The position numbers and the translations under genes are program-made. A stretch of DNA of 64,000 nt from Ligula intestinalis. Its lineage: Eukaryota; Platyhelminthes; Cestoda; Diphyllobothriidea; Diphyllobothriidae. Where the stretch lies: assembly GCA_036362985.1 (NCBI GenBank), contig JAYGXS010000005.1:26298052-26362051 (forward strand), read 5' to 3'. Positions 38,162 to 50,100 of this stretch are shown here, piece after piece. Every line of letters starts with the position of its first letter. Position 1 is the first letter of the stretch. The notes beneath the pieces were generated by a model that made no database searches, was not told where the DNA came from, and worked only from the letters and a program-made list of their open reading frames with translations.

Positions 38162-41100
38162 CTGTAGGTGTGTCACAGGGAGAAAATGAACACATACACA
38201 CAGTGCACGGTCATTTTGTACAATACAGAAATTTGCGAAATAATGGGTGAAAATAAAGTTTTTCAACCACATTAGATGCACCTAGCCCCAGAATTCTGTC
38301 TTCCACGAGCGGTGGTATTGGTATGGTTTAGCTTTTAGTTTATTAGTTAGCAAAACTGACTTGCAGGGCCCCCTATATATCTATTCCCCCGCCCAACTGC
38401 TTAACGTATTTTGTGGTCAATCATTTAATTCTTGGCTAGTGAGCTTAAATAAATATGTAATTGTGGCAGAAGTGATCAAAAATATTCAATTAAATAAGAT
38501 AATGTTTGCTTTAATATGCTAAAATACAATAACATTCGATCAACATGAACTTCTGTTGCGCAGGTTACCAATGCCAATTATGTAGGCGGAATTTAACGAA
38601 AATGAAAATTCATCCTCTTATTGGCGGACTTAAACGAAAAAATTTAAAGTCGGGCTACTGAAAATTCAAAAGTAATTTTTTACTATAAGTCGACGGAATT
38701 TTTGGGGCCTCTAAAATCAGTCCTGTCTATTAGTTTAACTTTAGTTTTCTGGGTCTCTCAATAAAACTGGTTCCACACATGAGCACAATCTCAAGCAACG
38801 TCTCTCTGTGCTCCGAGATAAACTAACCGTAGGCTAATCGAGATAGTGCCGGAGAATGGGAAAATTCACGAATTGAGGCGAATATTCGCATTCCAGTAAG
38901 TAAGGAGCATGCCATTCGCTCGCCGGAATCAAATTTTTACTTGCCTGAGCTTCTGAATTCCTCCTCCGAACTTCAGGTGAATAAAAACATGATTCTTATT
39001 GATACACTTTCAACCGACCGCTAACGCAACTCATCTGTCCCGCTTTGCCTTGGACCCCGCCAGAGGTCCTGACAACCGGAAAACTTGGTAGTATAGGCAG
39101 ATAGTACTAAAGGTAAAAACAAAGGAGGCTGGAATAGCTATTTCTGACTTATTAGCCATCATCAGCCAGTCACACCTCGATTCACCAGCTTTTACGGTTG
39201 TCAGGGCCTATGTCGAGGCCCACGACAGAGTGGGAGAGATGAGTTCCGTTATTGATCAAGTGAACGTTCATCAATGAGTGTCAATATCTCTTGACCTAAG
39301 CTGGTAAAACAACGAGCTTGTAGGTCAATGGTTAGGGCGTTTGACTCTGATCAGAGAGGTCGCGAGTTCGAAGCTCGGGTGGGAGGCCACTTGGGTTTGG
39401 GCATGAATGGCTGATGACGGCTAATAAGCCAGAAATGGCCATTCCAGTCTCTCTTGTCTTTGCCGGTAATACTATGTGCATAAAGCCATGATTCCTACAA
39501 AGAAATAAATTGAAAACACCTTCGTAACGAACACAGAAGGAACAGCGCACAGACACAGGATTTTTACAAATTCACAGACTGTTGCCTTGGTAGCTATACT
39601 GTAATTACAACAGCCCCATCAACTCACGGTTATTTCAAGTCATCTGACTAGAATGTCATGAAGGAAAGCAGGTAAAGTTCAAGTACTTGAGGACACTAAA
39701 TTTGCCAAGTTATTGTGTTCGTGCGCTGGCAAGGTCGGTTAGTCAACGGCCAGGTGCAACTTATGTCAAAAGTTCATATGCTTAAAGGAATCTATATTTC
39801 ACAGCTCAACAGCGAACCGAAATCCAACCCTCGACCTCCCCGACGGTGGTTCGCGGGCAACGTGGGGAAACTCACGGCGAACAGAGAGCAATGGCAGGTA
39901 ACACCGGGTACGTCATCTGTAACAAAATTCCCAAGAAACTTCATGGACAATACGAATATCACGAATCTCAATACTGCTACGGCGTCCCCGGGAAGCGACG
40001 CGCTCCGTGGTCGTCTGGTGCCCAGAGTGCCAAATATGCAAGCCAGTGCTCTCAACTTGAACAATGCTACGGCGTCCCCGGGAAGCGACGCGCTCCGTGG
40101 TCGCCTGGTGCCCGGAATGTCAAATATGCAAGCCAGTACCTTAAATTCGCGACATACTTTGAACATCGGTTGCTGGAATGTGCGGACATTGCTTGATCCC
40201 GGCCGTCAAGCACTTCTAGCTAGCGCATTATGGGACTATAAAGTAGACGTTGCCTGTCTGTCAGAAGTTCGTCTCCCAGACTCTGGGACGAGAGAAATCA
40301 AAGTCCTACAAGAGGGTGCTGAGTACGTGCTCCTCCACAGCGGACCACAACCGAACACAGGACTGCATGGGGTGGCAGTATCCATGACAAAAAAGGTGCA
40401 TAACACTCTCTTAGCGTTTGAGCCTATCTCAGAGCGGATTGCCACAGCCCGCTTCAGAAGCACCATTGCAAATATGTCTGTGGTTGCGGTTTATGCCCCA
40501 AAATCGCAAGCGGGTGAAGCAGTTAAGATGGAGTTCTATCAACGCTTTCAAGCTACAGTGGCCAGGATACCCTCTAGAGACTTGCTCTTCGTCACCGGAG
40601 ACTAGAATGCCAGGACTGGCCCGTGCGATGAAATCTCGAGACTAGTCATCGAAAAATATGGACTGGGCCAACGTTGCGACAACGGAGAACGATTGGTAAC
40701 ATTTGCTGATTACAACCATCTCGTCGTTACAAAAATTCGTTTTCAACACCCCCATTGGCAGTCGCTAACATGGTATTCAAACGATGGTCGAACGGCAAAC
40801 CAGATAGACTACATCTTAGTACGCTCAAGGTGGATCACCTTACTATCCGACAGCCGATCGTGTCGAGGTGCGGAAGTTGGGTCGGATCACGTACTTGTCC
40901 GTGCCCGCTTTAAGCTCCGTTTTTCGAATCGAAGTAAGAAACTGCCCCCAAAACGTGTCAACGTTATGGCACTATCACACACAGAAACCCGTGTAGCGTT
41001 CAACGAAAGTCTCACTGCACTGATCCGAGATTAATCCACTGTTCGCATCGAACCTCCAGATGACGTCGATAATGAAACTTCGCCCGATACTCAGTGGCCA

Positions 41101-44100
41101 CACTTGAGAGACGCGCTACAAAGTGCGATGAATTCGAGCTTGCAACAACAGGTAGTACCGAGGAAGGACTGGATCTCCACAACCACCCTCCATCTATCGG
41201 CACAAGCTAGAATCGGTCGGTTGTCAAACTCAGAGAACTACCGCTCATTGAGATGCCAAACTACGTGATTAGCAAGATGCGACCGTCAGAACCATTGGAC
41301 CGAGTTAGCTGGCTCCATGGAATCAGCTTCAAACTCTGGTAACTTCCACCAGCTCTGTTACCTTTTACGTAAAGCTGCTGGCAAATATAAACCACCTTGC
41401 ACTACCGTTCGGGATAACTCGGGTCAAGTGATGACTGATATGGCTGGCAAAATCGATCGATGGCGAGAGCAATTTAGCGAGCTACTGGATCCGCCTATAC
41501 GTTCACCTGCAAACCTACAGCTATCACTTGGAATTCCATACGGTAGTGACTGCGAGCCACCTACGCGATTTGAAGTGGAATCGGTATTAAAACGATTTAA
41601 AGTTCGGAAGGCAGCGGATGAAGATGGTATCCCAGCAGAAGCCTGAAAAATTAATTGTCCTGCTTTGACGGAATCACTACATCGACTGTACTCGACTATA
41701 TGGACTACCGAAATTATTCCGACTAACTGGTCAATGTTCAGTATTTTACCGATACCGAAGCGCGGTGACAGGACACTATGCTCAAACTATCGCGGCATCA
41801 GCCTCATAGATAAAGCCACCAAAGAGTTTGCGACCATCCTTCGCCGTAGATTTTCGACTGAGCACAATCTTCGTACTCGTCCTAACCAAGGAGGATTTCG
41901 TCCAGGTAGCGGATGTATTGACCAGATCTTCATTCTACGCCGCATACTAGAGCACAGACATCAAAACAACAGATCACCACGGCCTGTTTTATCGACTTCA
42001 AAACCGCCTTTGATTCTATCGACAGAGAAGCTTTATGGCAAGTCTTACTTGCTGACAGTCCCCCACCAAAGTTGCTCAATCTAATCAAAGCTTACTATGG
42101 CACAACATCAGCCCGAGTAAGAACCCTTGGTGAAGAGTCGACTTCTTTCCCTCTGACTTGTGGAGTTCGACAAGGGTGCCCTCTTTCTCCAGTTCTCTTT
42201 TAACTTCTTGATCGACTGGGTAATGCATCAGTCAATTCTACCTGAGAGTGGATGTGAAATCAGCTCTGAATTCAGAATACCTGACCTGGAATATGCCGAT
42301 GACATTGTCGTACTCGGTAAAACTCCTCAATCACTACAGCCAACGCTAGACCGAATCACCGGCTTTGCTGCAACTGTTGGTCTGACAATTAATGTGCGCA
42401 AGATGAAGCTCCTGACTACGTATCTGGGCGCAGCACAACCACTGTTAATCAGCGGTCAACCCATTGAAGAAGTTAGCTGATTCCGCTATTTGGGCTCGAA
42501 TAAGCTAGCCAATGGACAGGTCAAAGACGAAATCAAGAACCGAATCGCGCAGGCCAGAAATGCATTCAGGCTGCTAGCCAGACTACTCTGGTCTCGCTCA
42601 GACATCAGTTTACGTACTAAGCTGCTGATATACAGAGCATTAATCAGACCGGTGTTAGTATATGCCTGCGAAACATAGCCAGTGAGAAAGGCAGACATCC
42701 TATCGCTCGAAGTCTTTGACCGTTGGTGTCTTCGACGCCTCTTAAGAGTCTTCTGGCAGAATCGAATCTCCAATGTTGAGCTATACCGCAGCTGTTTCAA
42801 ACTACCAAGTCTAGCATCGTACATCCAGCATCGCCGACTGCAATGGTTTGGCTATGTTCTGCGCAAACCATCGACGGAACTCTGAAGATTGGTCGTGAAC
42901 CCTTCTCGTAGTGCAAACTGGAGATACCGACAAGGCGGTCAACTGAAGACATGGCTCAGCACAGTTAAGTCGGACGTTGAACGCATGGGCCTCGTAACCG
43001 TTTACGGCTTGCGACATTGGAACAAACAATGGGTTAACATCTGTGAAGAGCTCGCCTCTGACCGCCGCCAATGGGCCGCCGCTATTCGTGACATCCGTAA
43101 AGCCGATGCATCCAACAACAGGAGCTAATCGGATCAAGTAAGTACAGCTCAACAAGCCAGGATTAAGGATATGTTTTTTTTCTTTCAAAAAATTAGCCGC
43201 ATATCGAATGTCAGTGAAAGTTCACAGGTGAAGCAGTAATTAGCTTTTATAACGGCAAAAATATTTCCCCCTAGTAAACACAGTGTTAAGCTAACGTCAT
43301 TTATGGTCAAAATGTTGTCACAGGGCAGCCGGTCTGCTCTCTTCTCTACTGTCAACGACCAATAACACAGAGGGCCCAGAATTCGTGTAACATGCCAGCA
43401 TATGCGAAAGACTGATACTACCCCGCCAATCGGCATTGAGTAAAGTTGTAATGTTGATTATCGGTGTAGTCTATTCTGAAGTTATTTCAGTGACGATAGA
43501 ATGCCGGATTTTTAACGAGCTTCTTCCTGACCACTAACAAAACCCATGATATGTAAAAAGTGGCTACTAGGATAATATGCAATTTTATTATTGGTTTTGA
43601 CTGCCTTTATAAATTCAAATATAATTCATGAAAAGCATACACGAAAAAAGTATTTCCTGCACTCGTTTGATAGCAAATCACGCATAATTTAAATTCCATA
43701 CTTCAAGAAAGGGTACCTTTCAGTTTAAAAAGAGAATCTTAATTGACGAGTAATTTTTAAAACTTATGACTGCTACGCTTGAATTCAAGGTTTACAAACT
43801 GTGCGCTGTATACATCCTGTTTAAGGTAAGGTACGTTTTCGCCTACGATTTGAGGAAGTCACATAGTTCTCAGAAAATATTTCAACAGATTTGGAATACG
43901 CTGTATACATTATAGACAGCATTAATAAATTCACGGGTACGATGTATTATGAATAAACACCTTGCAATCGTAAAAATCTCATAATTAGAAATTTTTCTAA
44001 AGCCGAAACACTCCCTTTCTTCAAGTATAACATTTAAAGAAGGGGTAATTTGCTACCATACGAGTACAAGAACTAATTATTTGCTTATTTTTCCAAAAAA

Positions 44101-47100
44101 TACATTTGAATTTATACCAGTCAAAATCAATGATAGAAATGCATACTACGTAAGTAGCCACTTTTTACAGTACATACGTTTTCTTAGCGGTCAGAAAGAA
44201 GCTCGTTAGGAAGCCGACATCTTATCATGACTGAAATTACTTCAGAATAGACTACATAATAACCAGTATTACAACTTTACTGAATGCAGATTAGCAAGGG
44301 AGTATCAATCTTTCGCATATGTCGGCATATTACACGAAGTCTAGGCCGTACTGCACTGCTGCTACTGCTGGTTAGTTAAAGTCTAGCAACGAGGGTCAGA
44401 AGTGTCAGCTTCACAACAGTGCCTTCGTCAGATCTGTAAGCCCGCAAACCTATCACTGTTTAAGAGTTCCGGAAAATCAATCAATAATTACAAAAAAACA
44501 CACTGAAAATTACCTGAATCAGAGACTCGCTTAGGGGAATCATCTGAGGCAACACCTCTGTGACGTGGAGGTCCTGCATCTCGAACCACTTCCCAGTGCC
44601 TCGGTGGAGGACGTGGATTCTGTGACTGCCCTCGCCGGGTGTCGGTGGACCATCGTGAACTACATTGGCCACCATATCGTAGGTTGTGTACCTGAAGGAG
44701 ACAGTAGGGCAGCACGAGTGTGTTTTTAGATATTCCTGCTACTTTTAGTATTTCAGTAGGAAGGATTTTGTACATGTGGCACTTACTTGTGCTGGCTTCG
44801 AACATCGGGCTCCAGCAGTTCACTAAAATCAATACCCTTGATGGGGAAGTTGACAATGGTGGGGTTCTTTTCCAGAGTGAAAATATTCTTCACCATGCGT
44901 TTCATGCAGAGGATGAGGTAGGGCGGCAGGCGGCGAAGGCAGAAACGGCGCATTGTTGAGTCACAGTGGGTTTTGTATTCTTTCTCAGCCACTCCATTGA
45001 ACTTTGTGAGCAGAGTGGCCAAAGGTACCTGGGGAATTATGTTCTCCTTGAACTCGTCCAGGTAGAGTGGAGGCGGTGGCAAATCACAAGTGAGATAGAG
45101 AAAACGCGATTCCTCAATTCGTGCCTGCACAGGGGAGATAAATCGATATATTCCTGTAAAGTAGCTTGGCCACAAAACCACGTCAGTCAGTCAGTACATT
45201 GGGAGAAAGAGACAGAGGCCCTTAACAACTCCATTGAAACGGTACAAGAATGCATACAAAGTAGTGAAAATGCAAAAAATGTTAAAGTTTATATTCCTCA
45301 CTTTAATTATAGCGCTATAGGCTCTGCTTTTGAATTTGTTTTTTTATTACTTCTGATATGACCCACCCAAAAAACCGGTCCTGTAAGAGACAATCCTGGG
45401 GCTAGAGATTTCTAAGGTTTTATTTTTAAAGGACGACCCAATTGTGAAAAAACTCAGGGCGTTAGACGGGATTTGAACCCGCATAGTAGAGCAAGCCCTT
45501 GCGCAAAGCCTACGCTCTAACCACTTGAGCTACAAGCGCCACACCTCGCACCATGAATTTAATTACACTTGTGTTCATTTTACCCGCCCAATTTTACCGC
45601 TCGTACGAAATCCACCGATACGGAACAGCAAGCTGGCCGCCCAAGCAAGATTTCCCAGGCAATCATCTAGAATTCACCAGAATGACTACTAGGTTCACTT
45701 AATTACTTAGAAGGTTTAGCATATCTGCTGAATTTTACTCGACTCAATTGTGAAAAAACTCACGGCGTTCGGCGAGCTTTGAACCCACATAGTAAAGGAG
45801 GCCTTTGCGCGAAGCCAACGCTCTAACCACGAGCTAAAAACGGCAGAACTAGCGCCATGAATTTAATCACAGTCGATTTTACCCGCCCTAATCTGCAAAT
45901 CTGCCAAACCTCCTAAATAATAGCAAAGGTTGCTGATCGACTTTACTGTTGCCTCAATGGCGACCGGTATGCATGACCACCTCTCAACACACTTCTTAAC
46001 CGTAATTGGATCTTCGTATAGAGGCGGATGTTCCTGTCTGGCTACAATAGACGGCATCGCATGGTAAATTACAGAAGACTTCCTACTTATCAAGATAACT
46101 TACCCTAAACCATTGGGGTATAAAAGCTTATTAACACTTTGACTGCAACTCTCAAAATAGCCTGTATGCCCCTGGGGCGGCGTTTTCAAACCTGTATTAC
46201 TTTAGGCTAGACGTGTACCATATATGGCGCACGTCGCAGTTTGGGAAATCATTGCATGTACCGCATATGGCGCACGTCGCAGTCAAAGTGTTAAGCTAGT
46301 CATCGGCTTTTTGCATTACTTTTATTTGGTGTTGCTTCAAGTATCTTTCCTGCAAGTTCAGGAGGGATTCAGCAAGTTTTCGTTCTGGGCACATGATCCG
46401 AGCTATCCAGTTCCTTGTCTTTTAGCTTTCCATGCATCGACTCACATAATGTATAGGGAAACAAATTAATACAATTTATTTATTTCAAGTCCGTATCTTT
46501 CTTTTTCAGCACAATGCGTTTTCACTAGATGTTGACAGTGTTACCTCCACTTGCGAGAGATTATAATGCTGCCCTCATAGCATACAGCTACTTCCGTATA
46601 TGTTTTCTTACGGTAAAAGGGTGCGTGCAATGTTCTGTCAGTCTTTGGCGGTGCAAGAACATCCAGTAATAACAATTTGTTGCGCGCTTATTTCCCGAAA
46701 TAATCTGGTCGGTGGTGCTGTTGAACGTGTACGATTGTCGTCTGCATATCGTAGCTACAATAAACTAACTGAAGAGCCGTAGATTCTAGTTGTCACATAG
46801 ACAAGAAAGACAGAAATTGGTGATTCCATTGGAGTTCCTCGTCCTTGGTCGAAAGAAAGGTTGGTTTCTAAAGAAAGGTCTATAAAGTCGAGCTAGACAG
46901 CTACGAGAACATCCGGCGCATAAGCAATACGCCTGTGCCTTGCTGTAATGTTATGGATATGAACAAAAAATAGCAGTATCGAAGGATACCGTTGCGCGCA
47001 ACAGGCTTACCATGTATTCGGGGTCGGTGGAGAGAGCCTCCCGTTGGGCAGGGGTCAGGTCCACGGGCATGACCTTTTTGCTGTGGATCAGCATTCTGCC

Positions 47101-50100
47101 GCGAAGGGTTTGGCTGACAATAGTTGGCCTGGCAGGTAGTTTCTTTGCAGCTCCAGGTGCAGACTGCTTTTCACCGAGTGGTTTCAGGGAGAGGTCCAGT
47201 GCGTTGAGGAGCCAGGAGAGGAATTCGAGGGCGTCGCCCTGCTCCGTGAATTGAAAGCGCTTTTTACTGCACAACACCACCGCCTGAAGAAGGCAGAAGA
47301 GAGCGGCAGGAGTGCATTAGTAGAGGCTGTGCGTAACCTTTCTGGGTTTAGTATACATAAATACCTACTTTACTTGTTTCAGTAGGCATTGTCTTTTAGA
47401 TAAGTGAAGGAATCCTTTCTGCGTTTGAGCCTCCGCGTCATCTCCAAACAGCTTCTGTTGTCCAACGCGTACTCTGTGATTTAATTACTTCTTCAAAAAG
47501 ACTAACTAAACCTTTCTGTTTCTTGTATTTATTCATCATGCAACGCTAGCTGAAACAATTTTCAGTAGCATTGTATTGGAGCAGTGTCTTAATTACAGGG
47601 AGAAAGGTTCTAATTTATTTTTCAGGAAAGGTTAAGGCATTTATGGACTACGCGCTATTTTCCGATTTATTATGCTTCGTAAGAATAACTATTGCTTAGG
47701 ATTACCAGGTAGAGTTGGCTTAGACATTCCATTATCTTACAATAATGTCAACTGATAATTACTTATTTACTTATTAACCAAGAAAACCATGCACTTATTA
47801 ATTATTATTAATAGCCGGTTGACTGACCTCGATTATGCCGATGATAGCGCTTTACTAGCTTCAAGCTTTGGCGATCTACAGTCTATAGTGTCATAGGTGA
47901 ACGATGTCGAGAAATCGGTCGGTTTGTCCATAAACGTTGGTATAACCAAAGTGTTTTCATGTTGCATCCCTGCCCGAGAGAGGGCACCCCTTGAGAGTAG
48001 TGGTTATCAACCTGAAGAAGAAGCCAGTTTCAAATACCTCGGAGCGAGGTTGCTGCCGAATGGACAAATTAAGGTGATATTGCCTCCCAAATTTCGCCAG
48101 CCTTCGAAAGTGCCAATGTACTGGACCAGATATTTCTATCTCCACAAAGGTCCGCGTGTACCGTGCATCTGTGTGGTCCGTTCTGCTATACGAATGCGAA
48201 TTCTGGGCTATGCGCGTGAAATATAACGAAAACTAAAAGTGTTTGACTTCCACGGCTTGAGGAGCATCTTTCGACTGAAGTATATCGACTTCGTCTCAAA
48301 TGAGATAGTCCGCACTCGCTGCGAAAAAATCCCAAGGATATTACACGCCATTCAAGAAAGGCGGCTGAGGTGGTTTGGACACGTTCTTCGTCGTCAACCG
48401 CAGGAGCTCAGTGCTACTGCCCTCAACTTGAAACCATCGCCTAATTGGAAACGTCGAAGAGGGTGTCAACTCAAAACCTGGCTTGACTCCGTCCATCAGG
48501 ACATGGAAGTGGTTCTTGGACCTTCGGTATTCGGTCTCCGGCGCAGACGAAGAGAATGGCTCGAACTGGCCCAGGTCTACGGCCACAGATCGTCGCGCGC
48601 GTGGAGAAGCACCGTACGGGAGATCATTGAGGCCGGCTAGATCAGCCATAATCACAGCCGCAACCAGTACAAGTATTGCTTCGTAAACTGAATAGCGTCC
48701 ATACGTAGTAGGAGCTACAAACGAAGATTAAAGCAAACCAGCCGTAGCAAAATGCAAGTGCTCACCTGAAGGAACTCGTGAGGGGAGACGTGCGTCTTGA
48801 AGTTGCGCGGATTCCACAGCTTTCGAATGAGCTCACCGAAGCGCTGGATCAGCAGGAAGTTCATCTGATCACCCGGCGTCCTCTTCATATTCCTGTAGTT
48901 GGACTCACAGAGGAAGAAGTCGCGCAGAGGACTAATATGACTCAGGAGCTGGAGGATGACATTGCAGTAGTCGTTTGCCTAGATCATTGAGGGAAGGAGA
49001 GAGGTGTCAGGTGAAGGCTCCAATGACTAAAAAGGGAAGGAGATACTAGTGGAATTTAAAGCATCTTTTCCCTGGTGCAATTTTGAAGATTTTGTAAACA
49101 GTGAAATTTATTGGATCTATTAGCTTCGAGGGTGCTCATCAGTTGCTTTCTGTCGTTGCGTAACGTGAATAACGTAAGAGAAAATACAAAATGGAATTCA
49201 CACAGAAAAGTCCATATAAACCAGCAGGGTCACAGGAAATGGTCAAGAGGTAATCAATAAAGTAAGAAAGTTAAAACGCTGCGGGCAGCAAAAACTGGGG
49301 AATAAAAGTCTGAAGCAAAAACGTTGGGGAGACGGCTACTTAATGCCATTGAAAGGCTGCTGCTGAACTTATAATTTGCAATCCAACCAAGCCCTTACCA
49401 CTTCCTCGTGCAAAGGATACCTTACCGATGCACCCCACGTCAAACTGTGTTTATGAATTAACATGCACTTGCGGATGCAATTACATAGGGTAAACACAAA
49501 AGCAATTGGCCACCAGAGCCAGGGAGCACTTACCCAGCTGGTTATGGAGACAAGAAAACAGAACTCCCCGCTCATCGATTATTGAACATTGCTAGATACG
49601 GGCCATTCTGCGGACCCCAAAACCTCCTTCCAAGTACTTGTTCGGGCACGAACAACTCGGACCTTACGCTACGTGGAGGCAGCCTACATACGGCGGCTAA
49701 AACACGACCTATGTAAACAACTGAAGCATGTGGTGAACCTAACTCTGTTTACACATTTTCTTACCCAACTTTTTGCCTCAGACGTTTTTTCCCCAGTTTT
49801 GCTGCCCACAGCGTTTTAACTTTCTTACTTTTTTGATTGTCTCTTGGCCATTTCCTGTGACGTTGCTGGTTTGTATCCATTTTTCTGTATGAATTTAATT
49901 TTGTATTTTCTCTTACGTTATTCACATTATGCAACGAGAGGAAGCAACTGATCAGCACTCTCGAAATTAATGGATGCAAACATTTTTTGCTGTTTACACA
50001 ATTTTCAAAATACTAATGGTAATTGAAAGCAAGTGAAAACAGGAGGATTTATTTGTACGAATAAATTTCAGGACAGCTTGGCAACTGCTTCGTCTTTCGG

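Noticed and set aside
37837..38167. Plus-strand open frames over the same exon
   Set aside because: They are Cys/Leu/Pro-rich mirror frames of the CAG/CCG-rich USP39 exon.
37793..38281. Independent gene for the Pro/Gln-rich exon
   Set aside because: Phase, acceptor position, polyadenylation signal and the VW/IW match after SLIQ make it the last exon of USP39; no other upstream exon fits.
45458..45540. Functional tRNA gene on the minus strand
   Set aside because: A and B boxes and T arm are excellent, but the anticodon stem does not form, the acceptor stem has mismatches, and a decayed tandem copy shares the flanks, so it is a SINE.
49135..49160. Hammerhead-like CTGATGAGCACCCTCGAAGC on the minus strand of a PLE arm
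   Set aside because: The core resembles a hammerhead, but stem II is not convincing and the paired arm reads CTGATCA; coincidence cannot be excluded.
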